Shown here one piece after another: positions 55,350-64,000 of a DNA stretch of 64,000 nt. Position 1 is the stretch's first letter; the number at the start of each line of letters is the position of its first letter. The position numbers and the translations under genes are program-made. Origin of the DNA: Marvania coccoides (lineage: Eukaryota; Chlorophyta; Trebouxiophyceae; Chlorellales; Chlorellaceae); contig OY978098.1 of the NCBI GenBank assembly GCA_963854735.1, positions 2,802,001 through 2,866,000 of the forward strand, given 5' to 3'. The notes beneath the pieces are model-generated. The model saw nothing but the letters and a program-made list of their open reading frames with translations. It searched no databases and was not told the origin of the DNA.

Positions 55350-58300
55350 ATGCTGGGAGTCTCAGCCAGGCTCGGGCTTTGTCCAGTAGGGCTGGCCTCT
55401 TCTCAGCGACAAGCCAAAGGCCTGAGGGCGGCCTCCGCGCCCCGCACGCCTCGCTTCGCCGCAGTGGGCCGCCAAACGGGTGGCATTTCTATTAAAGCGA
55501 TTGCTGAGCCGCCCGCACCTGAAAAGGCCGCGAGCAGCGGCGGTGCTGCCCACACAGTCAAAATCAGCAACACCGCGCATGATGACCTTACCGAGATCGT
55601 GCTCAAGGGTGAAAACAGACCAGGTGAGCAGACCTGGTGATGACATGTGCCACCTTTTTCGTGTATAAAACTAGCGCAAACGAGGCTGGCGTCAGCCACT
55701 GTTGAAATGTTTCACACGCTAGGCTGTCGGAGCGCACCCTGGAGCCCTCAACTCACTCTTCTTGCCCGTTTCCGCAGGCCTCCTCTGCTCCCTGGCTGCC
55801 CTCTTCACCGACCTGAACCTGGACGTGGTCAAGGCCGACGTCTCCTCCACCGACACCGGCATCAACAACACATTTTGGGTGCGCAGCGTGGACGGCAAGA
55901 AGGTTGACGACGGCGAGGTGGCGGCCATCAAGGCAGCGCTGGAGGTCTCGCTGGCGTCCTCCTCCAAGCTCCCCACCCGCCCCAAGCTCAAGGTGACGGG
56001 CTCCGAGCGCGTGGAGCTGCTCCACACCCTCATGGGCGAGTTTCCTGAGCGTCATATTCAATAGAGTTTACGCCATTTTCTGCCTTCATATTTTCACTCA
56101 AACCCAAACACATCCAGCTCAAAATTACCTCAAAATCCATCGCATGATCCGCCCCGCTGCCGTCCCCCCCCCGTCCTCACCACCCATTTTTTCCCCTCCC
56201 ACTAAACAGACACCTACACCACCTCTTCTGTCCTCGACATCCAGCAGTCCATCATCCGCCACGTGGAGTACACCCTCGCGCGGTCCCGCTACAAGTTTGA
56301 CGACCTGGAGGCGTACATGGCCACCTCTTACTCGCTGCGTGACCGCCTGATCGAGTCCTGGAACGACACCCAGACGTACTTGAAGGAGGCAGACCCCAAG
56401 CGCGTGTACTACCTTTCCATGGAGTTTCTCATGGGGCGGTCGCTGCTGAACGCGCTGTACAACCTGGACGTGAAAGATGCCTACACCGAGGCGCTGTCCG
56501 AGCTGGGGTACAAGCTGGAAGACCTGGTGGAGAAGGAGCGGGACGCTGCGCTGGGCAACGGCGGCCTCGGCCGCCTGGCGGCGTGCTTCCTGGACTCCAT
56601 GGCCACGCTGAACCTGCCCGCGTGGGGGTACGGCATCCGTTACCAGTACGGTATGTTCCGGCAGGTTCTGGTGGATGGGTTCCAGCACGAGCAGCCCGAC
56701 TACTGGCTCAACTTTGGCAACCCCTGGGAGCTGGAGCGCTCCGCCACCCACGCTTACCCCATCTCCTACTACGGCCACGTGTCGGTGCACGAGGCGGACG
56801 GTCGTCAGGTGTTCCGCTGGAACCCTGGAGAGACGGTGACTGCAGTTGCCTACGACATTCCAATCCCCGGCTTTGGCACCAAAAACACCATCAACCTGCG
56901 GCTGTGGGCAGCCAAGCCCGACCGGGAGTTTGACCTGCAGGCGTTTAACACCGGCGACTACGTCCAGGCCATTCTGAGCAAGCAGCGCGCAGAGACTCTG
57001 TCTTCGGTGCTCTACCCCGATGACCGCACCTCCGAGGGCAAGGAGCTTCGCCTGAAGCAGCAGCACTTTTTCGTGTCCTCCACCGTGCAGGACGTGATCC
57101 GTCGGTACAAGGACACCCACCCCAATTGGGATGAATTCACCGACAAGGTGGCGTTCCAGATGAACGACACGCACCCCACGCTGCTGGTGCCGGAGCTGAT
57201 GCGGGTGCTGATGGACCAGGAGGGGCTGGGGTGGACGCGCGCGTGGGAGATGGTGACCGGCACCTGCAACTTCACCAACCACACCGTGCTGCCAGAAGCG
57301 CTGGAGCGGTGGCCCATTGCCATGCTGGAGAAGCTGCTGCCGCGCCACATGCAGATCATCTACGATATCAACTGGCGGTTCCTGCAGACCATCCGCTCGC
57401 GGTTCGGCGACGACTGGGACCGCATCTCGGAGCTGTCCATCATCGAGGAGCAGCCGTCGGGCGACAAGTTTGTGCGCATGGCTTACCTAGCGGTGGTGGC
57501 ATCCACCCGGGTCAACGGCGTGGCCGCCATCCACTCCGACATCCTGCGCCATGATGTGTTCAAGTCCTTCTTCAACCTGTTCCCCGAGAAGTTCCAGAAC
57601 AAGACGAACGGCGTGACGCCCCGTCGCTGGCTGGCCTTCTGCAACCCCGCCCTGCGCGACCTCATCACCTCCACCCTGGGGTCCGACACCTGGATCAACA
57701 ACTTGGACGAGCTGCAGGCGCTGCGCCCCCACGCCGACGACCCCGCGTTCCAGGCCAAGTGGCAGGCGGTCAAGGACGCCAACAAGGCCCGCGCCATGGA
57801 CCTGATCGAGACCAACTCGGGCGTGCGCATCCCCAACCGCAAGGCGCTGCTGGACGTGCAGGTGAAGCGCATCCACGAGTACAAGCGCCAGCTGCTCAAC
57901 GTGCTGTCTGTCATCCACCGCTACGATGCTATCAGGGGGATGTCGGCCGAGCAGAAGAAAGCGGTGGTGCCCCGCGTGGTGGTCGTGGGCGGCAAGGCTG
58001 CGCCCGGCTACGAGATGGCCAAGCGCATCATCAAGCTGGTGTCTGCGGTGGCTGAGAAGATCAACAACGACCCCGCGGTGGGCGACCTCCTAAAAGTGGT
58101 GTTCTTCCCGGACTACAACGTCTCCTCCGCTGAGGTCATCATCCCCGGCACGGAGCTGTCTCAGCAGATCTCCACCGCGGGCACCGAGGCCTCCGGCACC
58201 GGCAACATGAAATTTGCGATGAACGGCGCGCTCATCATCGGCACCATGGACGGCGCCAACATCGAGATCGCGCAAGAGATCGGCCAGGAGCACATGTTCA

Positions 58301-58668
58301 TCTTTGGCGCGCTGGCGGACGCAGTCCCCGCCATGCGCCGTGACCGCCCCAACTTCACGCCCGACGCTCGATTCACGCACGTCGTAAACATGATCAGGAC
58401 CGGACTCTTCGGGTGGCAAGACTACTTTGCGCCGCTCGTGGACGCCATCACCTACTCCGACTACTACCTGCTGGCCAACGACTTCCCGGCATACTTGAAG
58501 GCGCAGGAGGAGGTGGACGCCAAGTACAGGGACTCTGCGGCGTGGACCAGGTCCTCCATCATGAGCGTGGCTGGCTCCGGGTTCTTCTCCAGCGACCGCA
58601 CCATCCGGGAGTACGCTGCTGATATTTGGGGCGTGGAGCCGGTGACCATCACCGACTCCTCATCGTGA
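55350..58668 (+). CDS. PHO: Alpha-glucan phosphorylase with N-terminal ACT domain
   Basis: Exons 55350..55623, 55778..56035 and 56210..58668; 996 residues. It releases glucose 1-phosphate from storage glucan with pyridoxal phosphate. Residues 1-50 resemble a plastid transit peptide. Residues about 65-150 form an ACT domain (LTEIVLKGENRPGLLCSLAALFTDLNL split here for length: EIVLKGENRPGLLCS, then LAALFTDLNLDVVKADV and NNTFWVRSVDG). The phosphorylase begins near 180 (SIIRHVEYTLARSRYKFDD) with LSMEFLMGRSL, GNGGLGRLAACFLDS, EASGTGNMKFAMNG carrying the PLP-binding Lys near 844, and MDGANIEI. There is no large internal insert like that of plant plastidic PHO1. The ACT and phosphorylase parts are joined by a GC-AG intron (ATGG|gcgagt at 56036); phase 1 fits exactly. 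Without that splice the ACT frame stops after 10 codons. Confidence 0.92.
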
Positions 58669-59060
58669 TGCAATGTGGAAATTTAATATATATGTAGTTG
58701 TTAAAATAGACAATAGTAGGATACTAGTAGGATACACAGTGTTGGAGCAGAGAGGAAACAATTGGGGGTGACTAAATTTTTTGTTTGTTAATTTGTTCCT
58801 CTGTTTTTTTGTGGCAGCAGCAGAACTTTGAGTGCGGCTTCTTTTCTCTCTTTTAGTTTTGTCTGAAATATATAAACGTACTGTCATGAACACAGATCCA
58901 GGCTTTTTCCCTTCTCAGCGGGGCATTTTTTCCCTCTTCTTTTTACTCTAATATACTACGACGTACAAACATGCGCTGTCACTACCATCAGTTGCCTTGC
59001 TATACTTTCGACATATGCCTCCGGACAGCCCGTTTCCAATTACCTTCTTCTTTTGCTTGC

Positions 59061-59093
59061 CTTACACTTCAAGTGTAAGAAAAAGTTTTTCTT
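59061..59093. repeat. Two overlapping short palindromes
   Basis: 59061-59079 is CTTACACTT, one central C, AAGTGTAAG. 59077-59093 is AAGAAAAA, one central G, TTTTTCTT. They share the three bases 59077-59079, so in RNA or single-stranded DNA only one stem can form at full length. Confidence 0.85.
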
Positions 59094-59320
59094 AGCGCTG
59101 TTGATGAATGATATTTGAACTTTTGCATTACGAACATTTGCGGCACCAACAGTAGTGAGAAAACAGCCCCGCAGTGCTGCTTTTTCATTCGATTGTAAAC
59201 GCAAACAGTATAATAGGTTACAGCTTTCTTTAAACGCTGCGCTTTCTTTTCACGAGAAAAGGCAGAGCTCCCTCCCCTTCCCTTTTTCAGGACATGGATT
59301 AGGAGACAATAACCGATTTA

Positions 59321-59343
59321 ATATATATATATATATATATATT
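59321..59343. repeat. AT dinucleotide microsatellite
   Basis: About eleven AT units followed by ttttcag. In intergenic DNA. Confidence 0.9.
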
Positions 59344-59904
59344 TTCAGGCAAGGCCTTCAATTTTTTAATTTTCCGGCAGCATAACCTTCTTCCCAACTC
59401 TCTCAAGCATCCACCACAAAATATACGCAATGAGGCCTGTCGCATGCTTTCTTTACTATTTCTTTATAATGATCTTTGCAACGCTGATTGATCGCCGCCT
59501 CCAGCACCCTTCCTCTTCCTTGCATTTCCCCCCGGTGATTGCCTCCCTCAGGGAATAGATGCAGGCTGCATCCATTTTTCGACCTACCGTTTGTTTATTA
59601 ATTATTAACAAAAAATCCTCAGACTATGGCTCAATTTACTCGATAGTATATTATTTTGAAGAGAATATTATTTTAGGTGAAGAGGCGTCACAAGTTAGTA
59701 AAATTATTATATGACTGAACTGACAGGAGTGGTAAAATCCCGCAAGATTGGGAAGGTTCGGCATGAACATGGTGCAAATGAGTACCCAGCGACCGAGAGA
59801 GCGAAACGTAAAAACAAGAAACAAAAATATATTGAGCGGCAACAAAATTTAAATTGCATAGTCTGCAAAGATAAGAATGTGATTATTATTCAACATGTAT
59901 CTCG

Positions 59905-61660
59905 TTAAAGCGCTACAAATAGAATGCCGCACAGGGCGACCAACCCTGCGGAAGCCGCACCCAATCTTGTTGAGGCTGAGGGCGGAGCGCTGACCACTGC
60001 TGGGCCTTGAGGGGGCGGCGGGCTGGCCACAACTGGCTGCGGCGAATCCATTTGCGTTGCAGTGGGCGCCGCAGGCGGGGGGCTGCTCACCACCGCAGGC
60101 TGCACTGCGGGGGGAGGTGGCGACGCTGCTGTCGGCGTGACTCCTTGCGCTCCCGCTGCCACGCCTCCCGGCACGCACCCCAGCCACTCTCCCATCCTGT
60201 CCTTGGGCACTGGGTTTTGCATCCACTGAATGAGCTGGTGGTTGGTCACAAAGTAGGCATCTTTGTAGTTGGCGGTGACCCACTCCATGAAGTCACGGAC
60301 GCCCGCCATCTGTTGCACAAGGAAGGGAAGGAGGAATAAATGTTATAACCATAGTTGACGTATTGGTTTAAAAAAATGCAAGGACAATGATGGAAAGAAT
60401 ATGTCGAGACGGTGGGCGAAACATTCTCAATATTTCATGTTAAGCCATGTAAAAACTAAAAAAAAATCTTTTTCAGTTCAGGTTTGCTTACGTTGCTGGG
60501 CGCAGACAGCCAGGGGGAGTGAATGAGGATGGGCACGGGGGCCTTGTTTCCCGCATAAGACACGTTGAAAAAGCCCTTGAGCAGGGTGAAGGTGTCGCAC
60601 TCCCCCATCTCGCCGGTGCAAGGGTCCATCGTGTACGCAGGTTCTGGGTAGCTGTCGGTCTGCAACACCCACACCGGTACCTCCCACAGCCCAGCGTACT
60701 TCTCAGTGGGGGTGCATACGTTGCCACCGATCCAGGCGCAGTCCTGAGGGATGCCTGCGTCCATGGAATAGGGCCACAGCCGGCTGGCACCGTTGGGAGA
60801 GGTTTCTGGCATGGGCCAGTGCTCGTTGATGGAGGAGTCATACAAAAAGCCGTTGGCTTTGAGGGCAGCGCGGTAAGCGGGGTTGTGCATCAGGTAGGGG
60901 CTGCGGAATCCGATGACATTCTCTTTGGGAATGCTGCAGTTTGCCACCAGCCAGTCCCGCACCGCCACAATGTCCTTCTCTGTGGACCCCAGCCCGCCCG
61001 TGAACCCCGGCACCATCTGCATGTGGCTCCATGTGTGGGTGGCGATTTCATAGCCGCTGTTGTAGGCCTCCTTCACGTCTTTGCACTGGGTTTGACCGTA
61101 CATTGTGAAGAAAGTAGCGGGGATGTTGCAGCCGTTGGGGTTGGTCAGCCCAGCGACTGTCTGGTTGATGAGACCCACAGAGGTGGGGCCAGTCTGCAGA
61201 GAAAACGTAATTTTGGGTTAGAATCACGAGCCTTTTAAAGTGATGAGTCGCCGCTCCAACAAACGCACGGTGTCGTCATGGGTGAACAAAATAAACTGCG
61301 GCATCTGCTCCACGGGCAGGGGGGCTACGTTGGAAGCGCAGCGGCATGCGGGGGGCAGGCATGTTGGAGAGCACTGATAGGTCGCTGGCAGAGCTGCACA
61401 GTTGGGGCGGGGAGAGGAAAAAGGAGGGAACCGTCAGAAACAGGGTTTAACAGCGACCGCAGCCCGACCGAGGCTCTATTTAATCTACATGCTGCTGCCA
61501 GCTCGCGATTACGACCCTCCGGCGCCGTTTCGGAAACCGTTCGCCAAAGATCTATCCGAAAACGGCTGACCAACAACCACCCGACAAGCTCACCACTCGC
61601 AGTCGCAAGGCATCCTAAGAAGACAGCCAGATGAACACATTTCCAGCTCCGCGACTTCAT
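59905..61660 (-). CDS. Secreted polysaccharide deacetylase 2 with GPI-like tail
   Basis: Exons 61594..61660, 61269..61393, 60492..61193 and 59905..60309; 432 residues. It has a signal peptide (KCVHLAVFLGCLATASG), a Cys-rich N-terminal stretch (CSPTCLPPACRC) that parallels deacetylase 1, and the CE4 NodB motifs: FTHDD (catalytic base and metal Asp), THTWSH (metal His pair) and GFRSPYL with the canonical Pro. LHSPW-type motif 5 appears as LIHSPWLS. A Pro/Ala-rich linker and a hydrophobic C-terminal segment (AGLVALCGILFVAL) indicate a GPI anchor. Compared with the copy at 45773, the catalytic motifs are closer to the family consensus. Likely acts on a wall or extracellular N-acetylglucosamine polymer; substrate is inferred from the family. 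Confidence 0.92.
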
Positions 61661-62791
61661 TTCAATAAAATTATCGGCACCACGCGGTGGAGGACGATGA
61701 ACAATTCGCGGCCGCACACAAACGACTTCCCGCGGCCGAGGCAGAGATGGCTGATAACAGGAAGTGGTGCCGACGGTGATTAAATACAGAATTAAAAAGG
61801 AACGGGGCCGGGGGAGCGAATTGAGGTTGAGGCAGGTGTTACGTTAAAAAAATGACAATGACATTCATATGGCTGTACAACAGAAAGAAAAAAAAGTTGG
61901 GGAAAGAACAGAGGGCGAAACTTATAACGTACGAAACCCAGCAGGCCCCTTTTGCTGCATGGAAACAGGCATGGCTGGGCAGGCTGCAGACCTCGTATGC
62001 TAGGGAGAAATGTAGTAGCATGCATGAAGGCAAACAGCGTCTTGCATTATCTTTTTTCCTTTTTTTCTCTTTCCCATTACATTCTGGGGATTTAAAAAAA
62101 GAATGCATTTTACAAAATAAAATAAAATAGAGGGAGTACTACCAGTAGTGCATTGAGCGTGGCCTAATGTTTTTTTAGGTTGTCCTCACCTCCTGGCACT
62201 TCACGTGTATATCTGTTATGTTTTATCGTTTCTATTTTTTGGCAAAGCTCTTCGTATGACCTTTAGGGGCAGTAGTCATGGCATGCAGAGGGCTCCTAAA
62301 CACAGTAGTTTGCAAAAACAAATGAAGAGTGGCAATTCGTATGAGCATCGAGGGTCATGCACATCACAAGCGACTCGATCCAATACAAAATATGGCATCG
62401 TTCATTTGCCTATGGCCCGGCATCAAGAGAATTGAGCATTTTGAGCGAATTGAACCATTCAAAATTTGGGACTTAAGCCATTACTGATGAACGTATGTCG
62501 AGCCAATATTCAGGATTAGTTGTAATTTTTAGAGCCATCTCAACGATTGACGCCACGGCCTTTCTCACTTGGTTACAAATGCCTTTGCAACTTTTGAACA
62601 AAAATTTGAATTTGATGTATTTCACCTGGCGTTTTCCCAGCCGCTGCTGCAGATTAATTAGTTTAAAGCCATATAATTTTGCAAGTAAGTACTAGAACAG
62701 CGCAGAATAGGTGTAAGAGTCGAAAATTGAAACTACTTTGTGTTTAAATCCGCTCCCGAAAATTCACACCAACGCGGATACCAAAGGCGGT
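61661..62791. other. Long intergenic stretch with divergent promoters
   Basis: 1131 bp between the start codons of deacetylase 2 and the CDCA7-like gene. Mostly AT-rich. Short open frames without family features. No gene or RNA recognised. Confidence 0.5.
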
Positions 62792-64000
62792 ATGACTATG
62801 AACGAGTATGAACTCGAACGGCAGGTAAGCTTTCCCGTCTGTCGTTCTTACGTGCAAAACGAAAATAATCAATCTTTGCTCCGCCTGCAGAGGAGGATTG
62901 AGGAGAACAAGGCCAGGATGGCGCAGCTGGGTCTGGCGCAGACCGTGGCTGACATCCAGGACACCGCTGCCGCCACCAACAAGAAGGCGCGCGAATTCAA
63001 AGAGCGGACGTCACGCAAGGCATCGCCAGGAGGCTCAAACTCAGTCGCTGCGCTGTCGCCTTCCGCGCCCCGCCGCCGCTCTGGGCGCCTGCAGGGTCAG
63101 CCTCCCGAGCTGGAGGACGAGATTGACGACAACGATGGCCTCGTCGCTGGGGCGCAACGAGAAGGTGCGGCCGAGGTGTACGGCACCACGCAGCTGAGGG
63201 CCCTGGGGTCGTACAAAAAGGAGTGGGAGTGCTTTGTGGATGGCTACGACAAGGATGGCAACCGGATTTACGACAAGGAGAGCGGGATTACTTGTCATCA
63301 GTGAGTGTGATAATACTTGTATATTCGCAGTGTGGATATAATAGGGGGGCTCCAAACGAAAACTACAGCCATTCTTTTGTTGAGACTGTTTTTATGTTCA
63401 AATGTTGTTCTTGCACATTATTTACCTGCTTCATTGTGCATTGAATCGTGTGCAGGTGCCGGCAAAAAACGCTGGGCCGCCGCACGACGTGCTCGGAGTG
63501 CAAGTCGCTGCAGGGGAACTTTTGCGGAGACTGCCTGTTCATGCGGTACGGAGAGAACCTGGATGAGGCGACAGTCAATCCTAACGTACGTAAGCTGCGT
63601 TTTATTTTTATTATGGTTTTTTATTACGATTTCAATTGATTATCCGCTGCGTGTGTTGCTGCAGTGGACGTGCCCCAACTGCCGTGACCTGTGCAACTGC
63701 TCGTTCCACCGCACCCGGCGCGGGTGGACTCCCACTGGCTCCGCCTATCGCCTGGTTGTGAGTTTGGGGTTTTCCTCTGTGGCGCACTACCTGGTGCTCA
63801 GCAACCTGGCGCCAGAGGCGAGGGAGGAGGGCCTGCTGCTGATGCCGGCGGATCTGGCGGTGCAGGTGCGGGAGGAGATGACGAAAGCAGAGGCGGAGGG
63901 AACAGGGAAAGAAACGGAGATGGAGGAGGTGAAAGGGAGGGGCAAGCGGGCGGCGGAGCACGATGCAGCTGTGATTGAAGTGGGTGGCAGTCCTGGGACA
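62792..64000 (+). CDS. CDCA7: CDCA7-type zinc-finger protein, 3' end beyond the window
   Basis: Exons 62792..62824, 62891..63300, 63456..63585 and 63665 to the window edge. The zinc-finger domain matches the 'monoamine-oxidase A repressor R1' family: TCHQCRQKTLG, CSECKSLQGNFCGDCLFMRYG, then WTCPNCRDLCNCSFHR and GWTPTG. In animals and plants CDCA7 recruits the HELLS/DDM1 remodeller and binds hemimethylated DNA, supporting DNA methylation. The N-terminal 140 residues are charged with an RRRSGRL basic patch and an acidic run. After the domain the frame continues (YRLVVSLGFSSVAHYL) into a Glu/Lys-rich region at the edge. The tiny first exon (11 codons, MTMNEYELERQ) was chosen for its ATG and strong donor (cag|gtaagc). 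Confidence 0.92.

Larger units (their letters stand above)
58669..59904. other. Long intergenic stretch
   Basis: 1236 bp between the phosphorylase stop and the deacetylase 2 stop. Contains overlapping hairpins at 59061-59093, an AT dinucleotide run at 59321-59343, and otherwise T-rich DNA. Short open frames have no features. No gene supported. Confidence 0.55.

Noticed and set aside
55762..56064. Separate small ACT-domain gene upstream of the phosphorylase
   Set aside because: It lacks its own start in that exon, and the GC-AG splice joins it to the phosphorylase exactly in phase; still flagged for RNA confirmation.
1..64000. tRNA, rRNA, CRISPR arrays, or intact transposase/reverse transcriptase genes
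   Set aside because: Looked for on both strands; no cloverleaf with TTCGA arm, no spaced repeats and no mobile-element protein motifs were found.

Overview
The window is nuclear DNA of a green alga (Chlorophyta). The exons are GC-rich, while introns and intergenic DNA are AT- and T-rich. Almost every gene is split by GT-AG introns, with an unusual number of GC-AG introns. The gene set is plant/algal: a ClpC-type plastid chaperone, a plant-type phosphofructokinase, a plant NUP1/NUP136-like nucleoporin, a GatC subunit for organellar tRNA amidation, SAC1/SLT-like transporters and several N-terminal extensions that look like transit peptides. TGTAA motifs, the usual chlorophyte polyadenylation signal, lie downstream of several genes. 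I cannot name a species. About 24 protein-coding genes and gene fragments are supported; exon coordinates are given in the entries and were checked for reading phase.

Layout. 0-3 kb: a secreted protein of unknown function running off the left edge, a repeat- and palindrome-rich stretch, and a probable glycosyltransferase relic. 3-8 kb: dephospho-CoA kinase and MSH3, divergent. 8-16 kb: a tandem pair of SLC13/RCK_C transporters sharing a 675-bp identical tract. 17-28 kb: histone H2A.Z, GatC, a BLM-type RecQ helicase and an FG nucleoporin. 28-38 kb: ClpC, a RibD-type deaminase, a membrane-anchored DnaJ-type zinc-finger protein and an M3 oligopeptidase. 38-52 kb: multicopper oxidase (with two frameshifts), SF3B5, a YEATS protein, a HAD hydrolase, a polysaccharide deacetylase, a single-lobe transferrin-like membrane protein, a peroxiredoxin fragment and a small secreted protein. 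53-59 kb: plastid-type phosphofructokinase head to head with an ACT-domain/alpha-glucan phosphorylase fusion. 60-64 kb: a second polysaccharide deacetylase and a CDCA7-type zinc-finger protein running off the right edge.

How the genes may work together. The clearest functional pair is PFK and glucan phosphorylase, which share a 341-bp divergent promoter: storage-glucan phosphorolysis feeds hexose phosphate to PFK, and the ACT domain on the phosphorylase suggests control by a small molecule, perhaps an amino acid. A second theme is the cell surface: the multicopper oxidase, two deacetylases with GPI-like tails and the transferrin-like protein are all secreted or anchored, all on the minus strand, within 23 kb. 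The other genes are housekeeping (DNA repair, chromatin, splicing, protein quality control).

The most notable items are the ACT-phosphorylase fusion with its head-to-head PFK, the transferrin-like protein with most iron ligands missing and a proline-rich insert inside the lobe, the conversion tract in the transporter pair, and the cluster of perfect palindromes near 1.4 kb.
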